This document shows positions 35,742 to 44,849 of a stretch of 64,000 nt of DNA, piece after piece; the first letter of the stretch is position 1, and every line of letters starts with the position of its first letter. A program made the position numbers and the translations under genes. Where the stretch lies: the NCBI GenBank assembly GCA_001899715.1, contig MKWI01000029.1:1-64000 (forward strand), given 5' to 3'. The notes beneath the pieces are model-generated. The model worked only from the letters and a program-made list of their open reading frames with translations, searched no databases and was not told where the DNA came from. This stretch comes from Sphingobium sp. 66-54 (GTDB taxonomy: Bacteria; Pseudomonadota; Alphaproteobacteria; Sphingomonadales; Sphingomonadaceae).

Positions 35742-38123
35742 ATGACACTTTTCCGCTCGCGCCAGTCCCAGGCGTTCCTCGCCCTTTCCTGCGCCGGTGC
35801 CGTGCTGGTGCCGGCCGCCGCGCTGGCCCAGACATCGGGCCCGAAAAACGACCAGCAGTCGCTCGGCAGCGAGACCGTCACCTATTCGGACGTGGAGGAG
35901 AATCAGGGCAAGCAGCAGGAGAGCCCCAAGGCAGTGCGCCCGGTTCGCGATACGCCGCAGACCGTCACCATTCTCACCGCCGAGGTGCTTGAGCAGCAGA
36001 ACCTGCTGACCTTGCGCGACATGCTGTCCACCGTTCCGGGCATTACCTTCGGCGCGGCCGAAGGGGGCACGCCGCCCAGCGACCAGATCAATTTCCGCGG
36101 CTATGCTGCCGGCAGCGACATCACTCAGGATGGCGTGCGGGACAGCGCCGCCTACAGCCGCTCGGACTCGTTCAATCTGGAGCAGCTCGAAGTCACCAAT
36201 GGCGCCAACTCGGTCACGAGCGGCGCCGGCTCGGTCGGCGGCTCGATCAACATCGTCACCAAGCGGCCGAAGGCAGACACCAGCGTGGCCGTGGCGGGCG
36301 GCATCGGCACCGATGATTATTATCGCGGCACGATCGACGCCAATATTCGCGTGTCCGATCTGGTCGCGGTGCGCCTCAACGCGATGGGCCACAAGAACGG
36401 CATTCCCGGCCGTGATGTGGAGGAGAGCAAGCGCTGGGGCATCGCGCCGTCGCTGACCGTCGGCATCGAGAGCCCGACGCGCCTCACCATCCAGTATCTT
36501 CATCAGGAAGATGACAACATCCCGCAATACGGTGTTCCCTATTACAAGAACGCCTTCAATGACGGGGAAGTGCCCGGCGTCGATCGCAACAGCTATTATG
36601 GCTACCGCAACGTGGACACGCAGGAGATCACGGTCGATCAGGCTACGGCGACCTTCGAGCACGAATTCAGCGATACCGTCTCGATCCGCAACCTCGCCCG
36701 CTGGCAGGACGTGTCACAGCTCACCATTGTCGGCCCGCCGCAGGGCATCTACTGCCTCGCCAGCGGCGTGCAGCCGAACGGCAACGCCTGCCCGGCGACC
36801 GTGCCCGCCGGCTATTACCTGATTAGCGGACCGCGCGGCAATTTCCGCGATTCCAGGAATGAGCTGCTGTATGACCAGATCGACCTGCGTGCGGCATTCA
36901 ATACCGGCGCGATCGAGCACACCGCCGTGCTGGGCGCATCGGTCTCGTGGGAGAAATATACGCTGGCGACCGGCAATGTGCTTCGTAACGCCGATCGCAC
37001 ATTGGTCTATGCGGCCGGCACGTTCCCGCTGGTGAACATTGCCAATCCCAACGAGGTCGTGCCTGGCCCCGCCGGCTTCACCTACGGCAGCAACGTCTAT
37101 ACCGGCCCGGTCAACCTGATCCAGAACAGCGGCACCCAGGGCGAAGTCAGCAACTACGCCGTCTATCTGTTCGACGCCATGAAGCTCGGCAAGTTCGAGC
37201 TGAACGGCGGCGTCCGCTGGGAAAAGAGCAATAGCTGGGTCCGCAGCGACCCGGCCGGGGCGGCTGCCACACTGACCACGCCGCAGGGCTCGGTCGGCCA
37301 TGGCACGCCGGTCCACAGCTCCGCCGATTTCGTCACCTATCGCGTCGGCCTGGTCTACAAGCCCATCGAGGCGGTGTCGCTCTATGCGGCCTACGGCAAC
37401 TCCAAGACGCCGTCGCAGTCGAACGTCAACGGCTCCTGTACGGTTGGCCCGGCCGGCACCTGCAACGTCAAGCCGGAGGGCGCGACGAACTACGAGATCG
37501 GCGCCAAGGCCGAATTGTTCGACGGCGGCCTGCTGCTGACGGCTGCCGCCTTCCGCAACGAGCGGGACAGCTACCGCGTCGACTCCGGCGAGATCGACCA
37601 GCCCGCCCCGCAGCTCGACGGCCATTCCCGCGTGGACGGCATCGCGCTGGGCGCGGTGGGCAAGATCACGCCGGCCTGGTCGATCACCGCCAATTACACC
37701 TATCTGGATGGCGAGCTGATCCAGTCGGTCTCCGATTATTGCCTGGCCAATCCGGGGCAGGGCACCTGCACCAACAGCACGGCCGATCCCGATCCGTTGA
37801 AGGGTGTCAGCCTCGCCAATACGCCCAAGCATGCCGGCAGCATCTTCACGACCTACACGCTGCCGTTCGGTCTGAGCATCGGCTATGGGGCGACCTATCA
37901 GGGCAGCTTCGCCTTCTCGGCCGCCGCCACCGGCGTCGTCCATTCGGACAGCTACTGGGTGCACAACGCCTATCTGGCCTACCCCTTCACCCCCACGCTG
38001 TCGGCGCAGCTCAACGTGAAGAACCTGACGGACAAGGTCTATTACACCCGCATCCGCAACAACGGCTGGGCCACACCCGGCGACGGCCGCGCGGCGGTGC
38101 TGACGATCAACTACCGCTTCTGA
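35742..38123 (+). CDS. Catecholate-type TonB-dependent siderophore receptor
   Basis: A 793-residue complete receptor of the Fiu/FhuE/PiuA-like siderophore class. The signal peptide ends near ALAQ; the plug has RDTPQTVTILTAEVLEQQNLLTLRDMLSTVPGITF (a hallmark of siderophore receptors) and INFRGYAAGSDITQDGVRDSAAYSRS; the barrel closes with VLTINYRF, ending in Phe. Cysteine pairs in outer loops (about CLASG...NACPA; CTVGPAGTC; CLANPGQGTC) suggest disulfide-stabilised loops. Controlled by a Fur box. Followed by a PiuC-like hydroxylase, the usual partner of Fiu/PiuA receptors. Confidence 0.95.
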   Translation: MTLFRSRQSQAFLALSCAGAVLVPAAALAQTSGPKNDQQSLGSETVTYSDVEENQGKQQESPKAVRPVRDTPQTVTILTAEVLEQQNLLTLRDMLSTVPGITFGAAEGGTPPSDQINFRGYAAGSDITQDGVRDSAAYSRSDSFNLEQLEVTNGANSVTSGAGSVGGSINIVTKRPKADTSVAVAGGIGTDDYYRGTIDANIRVSDLVAVRLNAMGHKNGIPGRDVEESKRWGIAPSLTVGIESPTRLTIQYLHQEDDNIPQYGVPYYKNAFNDGEVPGVDRNSYYGYRNVDTQEITVDQATATFEHEFSDTVSIRNLARWQDVSQLTIVGPPQGIYCLASGVQPNGNACPATVPAGYYLISGPRGNFRDSRNELLYDQIDLRAAFNTGAIEHTAVLGASVSWEKYTLATGNVLRNADRTLVYAAGTFPLVNIANPNEVVPGPAGFTYGSNVYTGPVNLIQNSGTQGEVSNYAVYLFDAMKLGKFELNGGVRWEKSNSWVRSDPAGAAATLTTPQGSVGHGTPVHSSADFVTYRVGLVYKPIEAVSLYAAYGNSKTPSQSNVNGSCTVGPAGTCNVKPEGATNYEIGAKAELFDGGLLLTAAAFRNERDSYRVDSGEIDQPAPQLDGHSRVDGIALGAVGKITPAWSITANYTYLDGELIQSVSDYCLANPGQGTCTNSTADPDPLKGVSLANTPKHAGSIFTTYTLPFGLSIGYGATYQGSFAFSAAATGVVHSDSYWVHNAYLAYPFTPTLSAQLNVKNLTDKVYYTRIRNNGWATPGDGRAAVLTINYRF

Positions 38124-38249
38124 TAGCCATGGAGCGAGCCTGGGGGCAGCGGGTGCAAATCCGCTGCCCCACTTTTTGCCTCCGTGGACCGTGGCGCCGG
38201 GGGCGCGCCGCCGCTAAGGGTCGGGCTGACCTACGCCCGGAGGTGTCGA

Positions 38250-38930
38250 ATGCTGGTGCAGATTCCCAACCTTCTCTCGACTGAGGAGGTGCGCGAGGCA
38301 CGCGCCGCGCTGGAGGCGGCCGACTGGGTCGACGGCCGGACGACCGCCGGCCACCAGGCCGCGCGGGTCAAGGCGAACTTGCAACTGCCGCTCGATCATC
38401 CCCTCGCCAGGACGCTGGGCGACCGCATCGTCGACCGGCTGTCGCGGACCCCGCTGTTCATCGCCGCCGCGCTGCCGCTGCGCATCCTGCCGCCGCGCTT
38501 CAACCGCTACGAGGGCGGCGGCACCTACGGGGACCATGTCGACAACGCCATCTTCCCCATTCCCGGCACCCCGGTCCGGGTCCGCACCGACATCTCGACC
38601 ACGCTGTTCCTCAGCGACCCGGACGAGTATGACGGGGGCGATCTCGTCATCGAGGATATGTTCGGCACGCATCGGGTCAAGTTGCCCGCCGGCGACGCCG
38701 TCGTCTATCCGGGCAGCAGCCTGCACCGCGTCGAGCCGGTGACGCGCGGCGTGCGCTTCGCCTCCTTCTTCTGGACGCAGAGCCTGGTGCGCTCCAACGA
38801 GCAGCGCCGCATCCTGTTCGATCTCGATTGCGCGATCCAGCAGCTCACCGCCGACCACCCCGGGCATGAGACGCTCGATGGCTTCACCGCCGTCTATCAC
38901 AATCTGCTGCGACAATGGTCCGAGACATGA
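38250..38930 (+). CDS. piuC: PKHD-type Fe(II)/2-oxoglutarate hydroxylase (PiuC/YbiX)
   Basis: A 226-residue 2-oxoglutarate dioxygenase of the PiuC/YbiX family. The iron ligands are His96 and Asp98 (DHVDN) and His159 (SSLHRV), and the 2-oxoglutarate arginine is Arg169 (GVRFASFFW). RFNRYEGGGTYGDHVDN and VYPGSSLHRVEPVT are family signatures. ATG follows CGGAGG. These genes regularly travel with Fiu/PiuA siderophore receptors, though the hydroxylated substrate is not established. Stop and next start overlap as ATGA. Confidence 0.93.
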   Translation: MLVQIPNLLSTEEVREARAALEAADWVDGRTTAGHQAARVKANLQLPLDHPLARTLGDRIVDRLSRTPLFIAAALPLRILPPRFNRYEGGGTYGDHVDNAIFPIPGTPVRVRTDISTTLFLSDPDEYDGGDLVIEDMFGTHRVKLPAGDAVVYPGSSLHRVEPVTRGVRFASFFWTQSLVRSNEQRRILFDLDCAIQQLTADHPGHETLDGFTAVYHNLLRQWSET

Positions 38931-40087
38931 GCGATGCGCCCGCCCCGCCCCTCACCGCGATCCCGCCGGACATCAAGGCGCTCGCCGATTACGAGCGCCG
39001 CGCCCAGGCGCACATGCCGCCCGCCGCCTGGACCTATCTCCAGGAAGGCACCGGCGACGGGGTGACGCTCGCCGCCAACCGCGCCGCTTTCGACCGCATC
39101 GGCCTCGTCCCGCGCGTGCTGCGCGACCTGCGCGGCGCCACCACGCACATCGAACTGCTCGGCCGCACTCACGCCGCGCCGCTGCTGCTCGCCCCCGTCG
39201 CCTACCAGCGCATCGCCCATCCGGAGGGCGAGCTGGCCACCGTCCGCGCCGCCACCGCCATGGGCATCGGCATGACGGTGAGCACCCTCGCCAGCGTGAC
39301 GCTGGAGGAGATCGCCGCCGCCCGCCAAGCCGCCGCAACGGAACTGGGCACCGCGCCCGCCCCGCTCTGGTTCCAGCTTTACATGCAGCCCGGGCGCGAG
39401 GCGTCGCTGGCTCTCGTCCGCCGCGCCGAGGCGGCCGGTTACGAGGCGCTCATGCTCACCGTCGATGCCTCGATCAAGCGCTCCGGCTTCACGCTGCCGC
39501 CGGGGGTCGAGGCCGCCAACCTGCGCGCCGCCCGCCCCACCCAGACCGCGCAGCCGCTGGGGCGCATCCTGTTCGGCACCCCGCTGCTCGACGCCGCGCC
39601 GCGCTGGGAGGACCTCGCCTGGCTGCGCGCGCAGACCCGCCTGCCGCTGCTCGTCAAGGGCATCATGGCGCCCGACGACGCCCTGCGCGCGCTCGATCAC
39701 GGCGCCGACGCGCTCGTCCTCTCCAACCATGGCGGCCGCGTGCTGGACGGCATGCCCGCGCCGATCGCGCTCTTGCCCGCTGTCGCCCAAGCCGTCGCCG
39801 GCCGCGCGCCGCTGCTGCTGGATAGCGGCATCCGGCGCGGCGCGGACATCGCCAGAGCGCTCGCGCTCGGCGCGGCGGCGGTGCTGGTCGGCCGCCCGCA
39901 GGTCCATGCGCTCGCCGTCGCGGGCATGGCCGGCGTCGCCCACGCCCTGCTCATCCTGCGCACCGAACTGGAATTGACCATGGCGCAACTGGGCTGCCCC
40001 ACCGTCGCCGATCTCGCCCCCGACCGCCTGCTGACAGCACCGACGCCGGTGGAGGGGGAACCCTTCCGGCACAGCCCCCGAGCCTAG
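38927..40087 (+). CDS. FMN-dependent alpha-hydroxyacid oxidase/dehydrogenase
   Basis: A 386-residue (S)-2-hydroxy-acid oxidase family enzyme (lactate oxidase / glycolate oxidase type). FMN-barrel marks are LLAPVAYQRIAHPEGE, WFQLYMQ, LTVDASIKR, LLVKGIMAPDDA (FMN lysine), LSNHGGRVLDG (catalytic His and Arg) and LLDSGIRRGADIARALALGA. It is soluble, with no anchor. It overlaps piuC by four bases (ATGA), so it is part of the iron-regulated transcript. Its physiological substrate is unclear; oxidation of a hydroxy-acid arm released from a siderophore is one idea. Confidence 0.93.
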   Translation: MSDAPAPPLTAIPPDIKALADYERRAQAHMPPAAWTYLQEGTGDGVTLAANRAAFDRIGLVPRVLRDLRGATTHIELLGRTHAAPLLLAPVAYQRIAHPEGELATVRAATAMGIGMTVSTLASVTLEEIAAARQAAATELGTAPAPLWFQLYMQPGREASLALVRRAEAAGYEALMLTVDASIKRSGFTLPPGVEAANLRAARPTQTAQPLGRILFGTPLLDAAPRWEDLAWLRAQTRLPLLVKGIMAPDDALRALDHGADALVLSNHGGRVLDGMPAPIALLPAVAQAVAGRAPLLLDSGIRRGADIARALALGAAAVLVGRPQVHALAVAGMAGVAHALLILRTELELTMAQLGCPTVADLAPDRLLTAPTPVEGEPFRHSPRA

Positions 40088-40142
40088 CCCGCGCTCCTGC
40101 CAAGGCGAAGTCAGGCGGTTCCACAACCCCGCCAGTCACTGC

Positions 40143-40186
40143 CCGATTTTCCCTCCATACTGGCAGTAAAAATCGGATCATGATCC
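40143..40186. promoter_or_regulatory. Inverted repeat plus 12-bp palindrome before PAS gene
   Basis: CCGATTTT (40143-40150) and AAAATCGG (40169-40176) form an inverted repeat, overlapped on the right by the perfect palindrome GGATCATGATCC (40175-40186). It could end the hydroxyacid-oxidase transcript or act as an operator for the next gene. Confidence 0.4.
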
Positions 40187-40302
40187 CCCTTCCGCCGCAC
40201 GGCGCGCGAACTCATACTCAAAATACAACAAGCTACGCGCACCGCTGCACAAAGGACGGGTCCCTCAACCGGCCCATCGGACGCGCATGAAAAGGAGAGG
40301 TC

Positions 40303-41223
40303 ATGAGTACCGTCCTCCCATCCCACTGGCCCCGGTCGGTCTCGGCCGCCGAGCTGGTCCGCAACTTCGCCGAGTGCCGGGAGGTGGCCGCGCAGCGCAC
40401 CCTCCCCGTCACCCATCACGGCCGCACCACCCATGTCCTCATCGGCATCGACGCCTTCAACAGGCTGAACGGCGCCGGCCGCGATGGCCCCATGCCCGAT
40501 CCGGTCATGGTCTACGCGCTGGCCGACTGGCTCGAAGCCGGGCTGATCCTCTGCGACGAGCGCCGCACCATCCAGTTCGTCAACCGGGTCGCACAGGGCA
40601 TGGCCCGCGCGCCGGCACACGGGCTGGTCGGCAGCGCCTTGCTCGACGCGCTGCCCTCACTGGCCGGCAGTCTGATCGAGACGCATTTGCGCCGCACCGA
40701 GACGGGCGGAGAGGTCGGCACCGGCGACATTCCCTCACCGTTCAGCGACGCCTGCTGGCTGCGCTTCCGCAGCTTCCCGCTCGGTCCGTGGAACGCCCTG
40801 CTGTTCCACGACATTACCGGGGAGGTGCGCCAGAACCGCATGGCCGACGAGACGCAGGCCCTGCGCGCCGCGCGGCGCCTGCACGGCGGCGTCTGCTTCG
40901 CGCGCCTTTCCGTGCGCGGCACCATCGACCGGGTCAACGATCCCTGCTGCCGGCTGGTCGGCCTTGCCGAGGAGCGGCTGCGCGGCGTCGCCTTCGCCGA
41001 CCTCGTCCCCACGGCCGAGCGCCCGGCCTTCCGCGACGCGCTCGAAGCGGTGCTGCGCGGCGAGGGCGACCGGGCCACGGACACGCGCCTCCTCACCAAT
41101 GAGGGCGCCCTCGCCCCCATCCGCGCATCGCTCACGCAATTGCGCGGTGCCTATGGCGTGGAGGGCGCCCTGCTGCTCGCCACCGCCACGGCCGAAACCG
41201 GTCCCGGCATCAGGCCGAGCTAG
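40303..41223 (+). CDS. Phd/YefM-like domain fused to two PAS domains
   Basis: A 306-residue protein of unusual layout. Residues 12-57 (SVSAAELVRNFAECREVAA, then VTHHGRTTHVLIGIDAFNRL) look like a Phd/YefM antitoxin DNA-binding domain. Two PAS-like regions follow: about 70-175 (LEAGLILCDERRTIQFVNRVAQGMA, FHDITGEVRQNR) and about 195-300 (FARLSVRGTIDRVNDPCCRLVGLAEERLRGVAFADLV). No kinase, GGDEF or toxin partner is present. ATG follows AAGGAGAGG. A sensory DNA-binding regulator is the best guess; the target is unknown. Gene order puts it before the TadE/TadG pair but 650 bp apart. Confidence 0.75.
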   Translation: MSTVLPSHWPRSVSAAELVRNFAECREVAAQRTLPVTHHGRTTHVLIGIDAFNRLNGAGRDGPMPDPVMVYALADWLEAGLILCDERRTIQFVNRVAQGMARAPAHGLVGSALLDALPSLAGSLIETHLRRTETGGEVGTGDIPSPFSDACWLRFRSFPLGPWNALLFHDITGEVRQNRMADETQALRAARRLHGGVCFARLSVRGTIDRVNDPCCRLVGLAEERLRGVAFADLVPTAERPAFRDALEAVLRGEGDRATDTRLLTNEGALAPIRASLTQLRGAYGVEGALLLATATAETGPGIRPS

Positions 41224-41869
41224 AGCCCGCCCCGCACAGCCGGCCGGCCTGAGCCTTTCTCGGTAGGGGAGGATCACGGTCGAGAAGGGCTTGGCTCCAG
41301 ATCGACAGGACAGCCTCCGGAAAGGACAGGATGCCGGGAACCGGAGCCCTCCTTCCCGTTCGTGTCGAGCCTCACCGAGACGCACTGGCGCCATGCCAAC
41401 GGGCCTTGCGACGCTCGGCACAACCAGCGATGTGGCCATTCCGCCGCGCATCGCTCCCCCAAAATTGGCCCCACAGCGCCCGGGCCCCACACCGCCCACC
41501 ATCAGGGCCACCCGTGCTCCTGCGAAGGCAGGAGCCCAAGGCCCAACCGCGCTCCCCTACCGTCCCAGGCTCCCGTCTCCGCAGGAGCACATGATCGCGC
41601 TGGACACGCGAGCCCCCAAAAAACCGCAGCCTCCACGACTCTTCCCCTCAAACACGCGCTCCGCCCCAACGCGCCCGACCCCGTCGATCCCACCATCATG
41701 CGCAAACCCGCCATGCCCACGCCGCGCCCGCCTTAACCCACCGGCAAGACCGCCGCCCCACCCTCGCAAAACCGCGCGTCCCGGTTTCCCCCGGCACACG
41801 CAAATTACGCAATTCGCGTCCACGCCACCGCTGGCACTTCCTTCGCCATTGCCTGCCACGCTCCCTCTC
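41224..41869. other. Gap with dispersed repeats
   Basis: About 645 bp. It holds the second CTCCTGCG hairpin (41517-41534) and C-rich sequence. The frame of the TadE-like gene is open through most of it but the translated part (rich in Pro, Arg and Ala) has no domain and no start site worth choosing. Confidence 0.5.
41517..41534. repeat. CTCCTGCG hairpin repeat, copy 2
   Basis: CTCCTGCGAAGGCAGGAG, a perfect-stem hairpin followed by CCCAAGGCCCAACCGCGC, the same unit as at 31107-31124, about 10 kb away in the same orientation. Confidence 0.65.
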
Positions 41870-42346
41870 ATGGAACGCACTGACGGACCCTCGCCAGCCC
41901 CCGGCTCGGCACAGGCCGCTCCCCCGGCCGGCACCGGCCCCGCCTCGCATCTCCTCGCGGACGAGGCCGGTGCCGCGCTGGTGGAGCTGGCGCTCAGCCT
42001 GCCGATCCTGCTCATGCTGCTGGTCGGCATCCTCTCCTACGGCTCGTGGCTGATGGCCGCGCACACCGTGCAGCAGGCCGCCAACGAGGCTGCCCGCGCC
42101 GCGCTGGCGGGCCTCAGCAGCACCGAGCGGCAATCGCTCGCCGACGAGAGCGTGCGCCACAGCCTCGGCGATGCCGCCTTTCTCGATCCGGCGCTCGTCT
42201 CGGTCGCCATCAGCCAGTCCGGCGCCTTCTATTCGGTCGCCGTGAGCTATGACGCCAGCCACTCGCGCCTGTTCTCCATGTCGCCCATCCCGCTGCCCGC
42301 CGGCATCATCCGCCGTACCGCCGTGGTGAAGCTGGAGGAGGTCTGA
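41870..42346 (+). CDS. TadE-like pilus assembly protein
   Basis: A 158-residue protein with the TadE pattern: EAGAALVELALSLPILLMLLVGILSYGSWLMAAHTVQQAANEAARAALAG, where the Glu in the prepilin-like hydrophobic helix (about residues 28-52) and the QAANEAAR repeat are typical of pseudopilins. The C-terminal part is a short beta-rich domain. The stop is 3 bp before the TadG-like gene. No tadA, tadB, cpaB or prepilin peptidase gene is in the window, so the pair acts with machinery elsewhere or has another role. Confidence 0.88.
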   Translation: MERTDGPSPAPGSAQAAPPAGTGPASHLLADEAGAALVELALSLPILLMLLVGILSYGSWLMAAHTVQQAANEAARAALAGLSSTERQSLADESVRHSLGDAAFLDPALVSVAISQSGAFYSVAVSYDASHSRLFSMSPIPLPAGIIRRTAVVKLEEV

Positions 42347-42349
42347 GCC

Positions 42350-44158
42350 ATGCCACGCACACCCGCCCGCAAGCGCCAGAACCCCCATATGCTCCAGCGC
42401 GAGCCCGGCAGCACCATGCCGGCGACGCCAGCGCTGCCAATCTCCGGCGGCACCCGCTTCACCATGCCGCCACCGCGGCACCGTGCCCCGGCCGCGCCGC
42501 GCCCCCTTCTCCACACCATCCGCCGTCTCCGCGCCCTCGGGCGGGACCGCAGTGGTGCCGCCACGGTGATGCTGGCGCTTTCCTTCACCACCTTGATGGG
42601 GGCGGCGGCGGTCGGTGTCGATGTCGGCAGCCTGTTCCTCGCCAAGCGGCAGTTGCAGGGCATCGCCGATGCCGCCGCGCTCGCTGCCGCCGCTGGGGAT
42701 ATCGCCGGCAACGGCACCGCCGCCGCCCAATCGGTGATTACGCAGAGCGGCCAGGGCGGCGTAACGATCGCCCGCCTCACCCCCGGCGCCTACAGCCGCG
42801 ATGCCATGATCGCTCCGGAGGCGCGCTTCAGCGCGGCCGCCAGCCAGCCCTCCGCCGCGCAGCTTGTGCTGGAGCGGCCGGTGCCGGTGTTCTTCGGCCG
42901 CTTTCTCACCGGCCGGCCGGCCGTGACGGTGCGCGCGCAGGCGACTGCCGCGCGGATGGACATGGCCGCCTTCTCCATCGGCACCCGCCTCGCCGCGATC
43001 TCCGGCGGGCTGCCCAACCAGCTCCTCTCCGCCCTGGCCGGAACCCAGCTCAACCTCTCGGTGCTCGACGGTCAGGCGCTCGCCTCGGCGCAGATCGACC
43101 TGCTCGGCTTCGCGGACGCGCTGGGGGCCCAGCTCGGGCGGGAGGAGACCAGCTACGCGACGCTGTTCGACAGCGACATTCCGCTCCAGACGCTGGTGCG
43201 CGCCATGGCGCAGGCCGCGCCGGATCTCACCAGCCGGGCGGTGCTGGATAGCATCGCCCCGCGTCTCGGCACGCAGGCGGTGCGGCTCTCGGACATGATC
43301 GACCTCGGCCCGCTCGGGCAGGGTGCCGGCCATGACGGCGACAGTCATCTGCGGGTCGACGCCTTCTCCTTCCTGCGCGCATTGCTCGAAAGCGCGCAGG
43401 GGGAGAGTTATCAGGCCACGCTCGACGTGACCGTGCCCGGCCTCGCCAGCACGCGGCTGACGCTGGCGGGCGGCGGCGGCACCGCGCACTCGCCGTGGAT
43501 GACGGTCACGCAGGCACGCGACGTGGTGATCCGCACCTCGCGCGCGCGGCTCTATCTGGAGACGAGCCTGCTCTCCGCCATCAGCGGCATCGCCACGCTG
43601 CGCCTGCCCGTCTATGTCGATCTGGCCGAAGCGCAGGCGCGCCTCGCGGACATAAGCTGCGGCGGCGCCAGCGGGGAAGGAAGCGTGACGCTGGCCGTCA
43701 CCCCAGCCATCGGCACCATCGCCATCGCCGACATCACGCCCGCGCAACTTGATGATTTCTCAACATCCATGCCGACCCGCCCGGCCGTGCTCGCCAACGT
43801 CCTCGGCACCAGGGTCAACGCCGCCGCGCAGGTCCATCTGGGCGGCGTCACCGCCCAGTCCGTCCGCTTCACCCGCGACGATATCGCCAGCCACACCCCC
43901 CGCACCGTCTCCACCAACGACCTCACCGCCGGAATCGCCGAATCGTTGACTAAAAGCATGCAGGTCAGCGCCACCGTTCTCGGCATCACCGTCACCACCG
44001 GCCCGCTGGTCGGCGCGGTCGGCACCCAGCTCGGTGCCGTCGCCCCGCTGGTCGATGGCCTGCTCGATCAGATGACGGCGCTGCTCGGCGTGCAACTCGG
44101 CTCCGCGACGACCTGGGTCGACCGCATGCGCTGCGGCGTGCCGATGCTGGTGGCCTGA
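42350..44158 (+). CDS. TadG-like pilus assembly protein
   Basis: A 602-residue TadG-type protein. After a basic, proline-rich N-terminus (1-65), one TadE/TadG helix reads SGAATVMLALSFTTLMGAAAVGVDVGSLFLAKRQLQGIADAAALAAA (about 67-115), the Flp-pilus TadG-N hallmark. The rest is a long periplasmic beta/alpha-rich domain with low similarity to known folds; it lacks an obvious von Willebrand MIDAS motif. GGAGG stands eight bases before the ATG. In one unit with the TadE-like gene, and probably the winged-helix gene after it. Confidence 0.85.
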   Translation: MPRTPARKRQNPHMLQREPGSTMPATPALPISGGTRFTMPPPRHRAPAAPRPLLHTIRRLRALGRDRSGAATVMLALSFTTLMGAAAVGVDVGSLFLAKRQLQGIADAAALAAAAGDIAGNGTAAAQSVITQSGQGGVTIARLTPGAYSRDAMIAPEARFSAAASQPSAAQLVLERPVPVFFGRFLTGRPAVTVRAQATAARMDMAAFSIGTRLAAISGGLPNQLLSALAGTQLNLSVLDGQALASAQIDLLGFADALGAQLGREETSYATLFDSDIPLQTLVRAMAQAAPDLTSRAVLDSIAPRLGTQAVRLSDMIDLGPLGQGAGHDGDSHLRVDAFSFLRALLESAQGESYQATLDVTVPGLASTRLTLAGGGGTAHSPWMTVTQARDVVIRTSRARLYLETSLLSAISGIATLRLPVYVDLAEAQARLADISCGGASGEGSVTLAVTPAIGTIAIADITPAQLDDFSTSMPTRPAVLANVLGTRVNAAAQVHLGGVTAQSVRFTRDDIASHTPRTVSTNDLTAGIAESLTKSMQVSATVLGITVTTGPLVGAVGTQLGAVAPLVDGLLDQMTALLGVQLGSATTWVDRMRCGVPMLVA

Positions 44159-44195
44159 GCCGATCCATCGCGAGACCAGAGAGGAGACAAGCGCC

Positions 44196-44672
44196 ATGTT
44201 CCACACCGCATCCTTCCCCATCCCGCCCACCGAGCCGGACCGCGCCGGCGCGGCGGAACGGGCCTGCAAGGTCGCGCGCTTCGCCGTGCAGCCCCGGCTG
44301 GTCGGCGCCTTTGCCCGCGCCGCTTACCACGGCGCGCTGGAAGTGGCCGCGCGCCTCGCCGCCGCCCCCACACCCGATCCGGGGCGTGCCCTGCTCGCTG
44401 ACATGTATATCCACTGGCAACACGCCGTGCCTTACCGGGTCGCTGACGCCACGCTGGCAACCGGGATGGAGGGCGCACCGCTGCGCGCACTCATCGCGCA
44501 GCTCCGCCGGCAGGGCATGGTCCAGCGCGTTTCGGGCGGATCGCCCCGTCAGTCGCTCCGTGCCGAAACGTATATCGAACTGACCGCCGCCGGCCGGGCC
44601 GAACTGAGCGGTCAATATGCCCATATCCACACGGGCGCGGTCACGCTGGTCGATCCGCGAGACCGCCCCTGA
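44196..44672 (+). CDS. Winged-helix (MarR-like) protein
   Basis: A 158-residue protein. The C-terminal half has a winged-helix layout: LLADMYIHWQHAVPYRVADATLATG, then APLRALIAQLRRQGMVQRVSGG and YIELTAAGRAEL, the end typical of MarR-like regulators. The N-terminal half (ARFAVQPRLVGAFARAAYHGALEVAARL) may dimerise. GAGGAGA stands before the ATG; the gap to tadG is 37 bp. Probable regulator; target unknown. Confidence 0.7.
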   Translation: MFHTASFPIPPTEPDRAGAAERACKVARFAVQPRLVGAFARAAYHGALEVAARLAAAPTPDPGRALLADMYIHWQHAVPYRVADATLATGMEGAPLRALIAQLRRQGMVQRVSGGSPRQSLRAETYIELTAAGRAELSGQYAHIHTGAVTLVDPRDRP

Positions 44673-44849
44673 AGGGCGTCCGCACTCCCCCACCGCGAAC
44701 GGCTCCGCCAAAGGGAGGATCGCTCCGACTGGCGCGGCAGTAGAGCGCGGGGCCGCAACAGCGCCGGAGTTCGCACGCCCCAACATCAGCGCCCGCCATC
44801 GCCCTTCCCCCGGCCGATCCCCGCAACGCGCGCGCCGGCCGCCGCGCCG

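Noticed and set aside
41291..41869. N-terminal extension of the TadE-like gene by about 190 codons
   Set aside because: The extension is Pro/Arg-rich, covers a dispersed repeat and has no domain; the TadE fold begins after ATG 41870.
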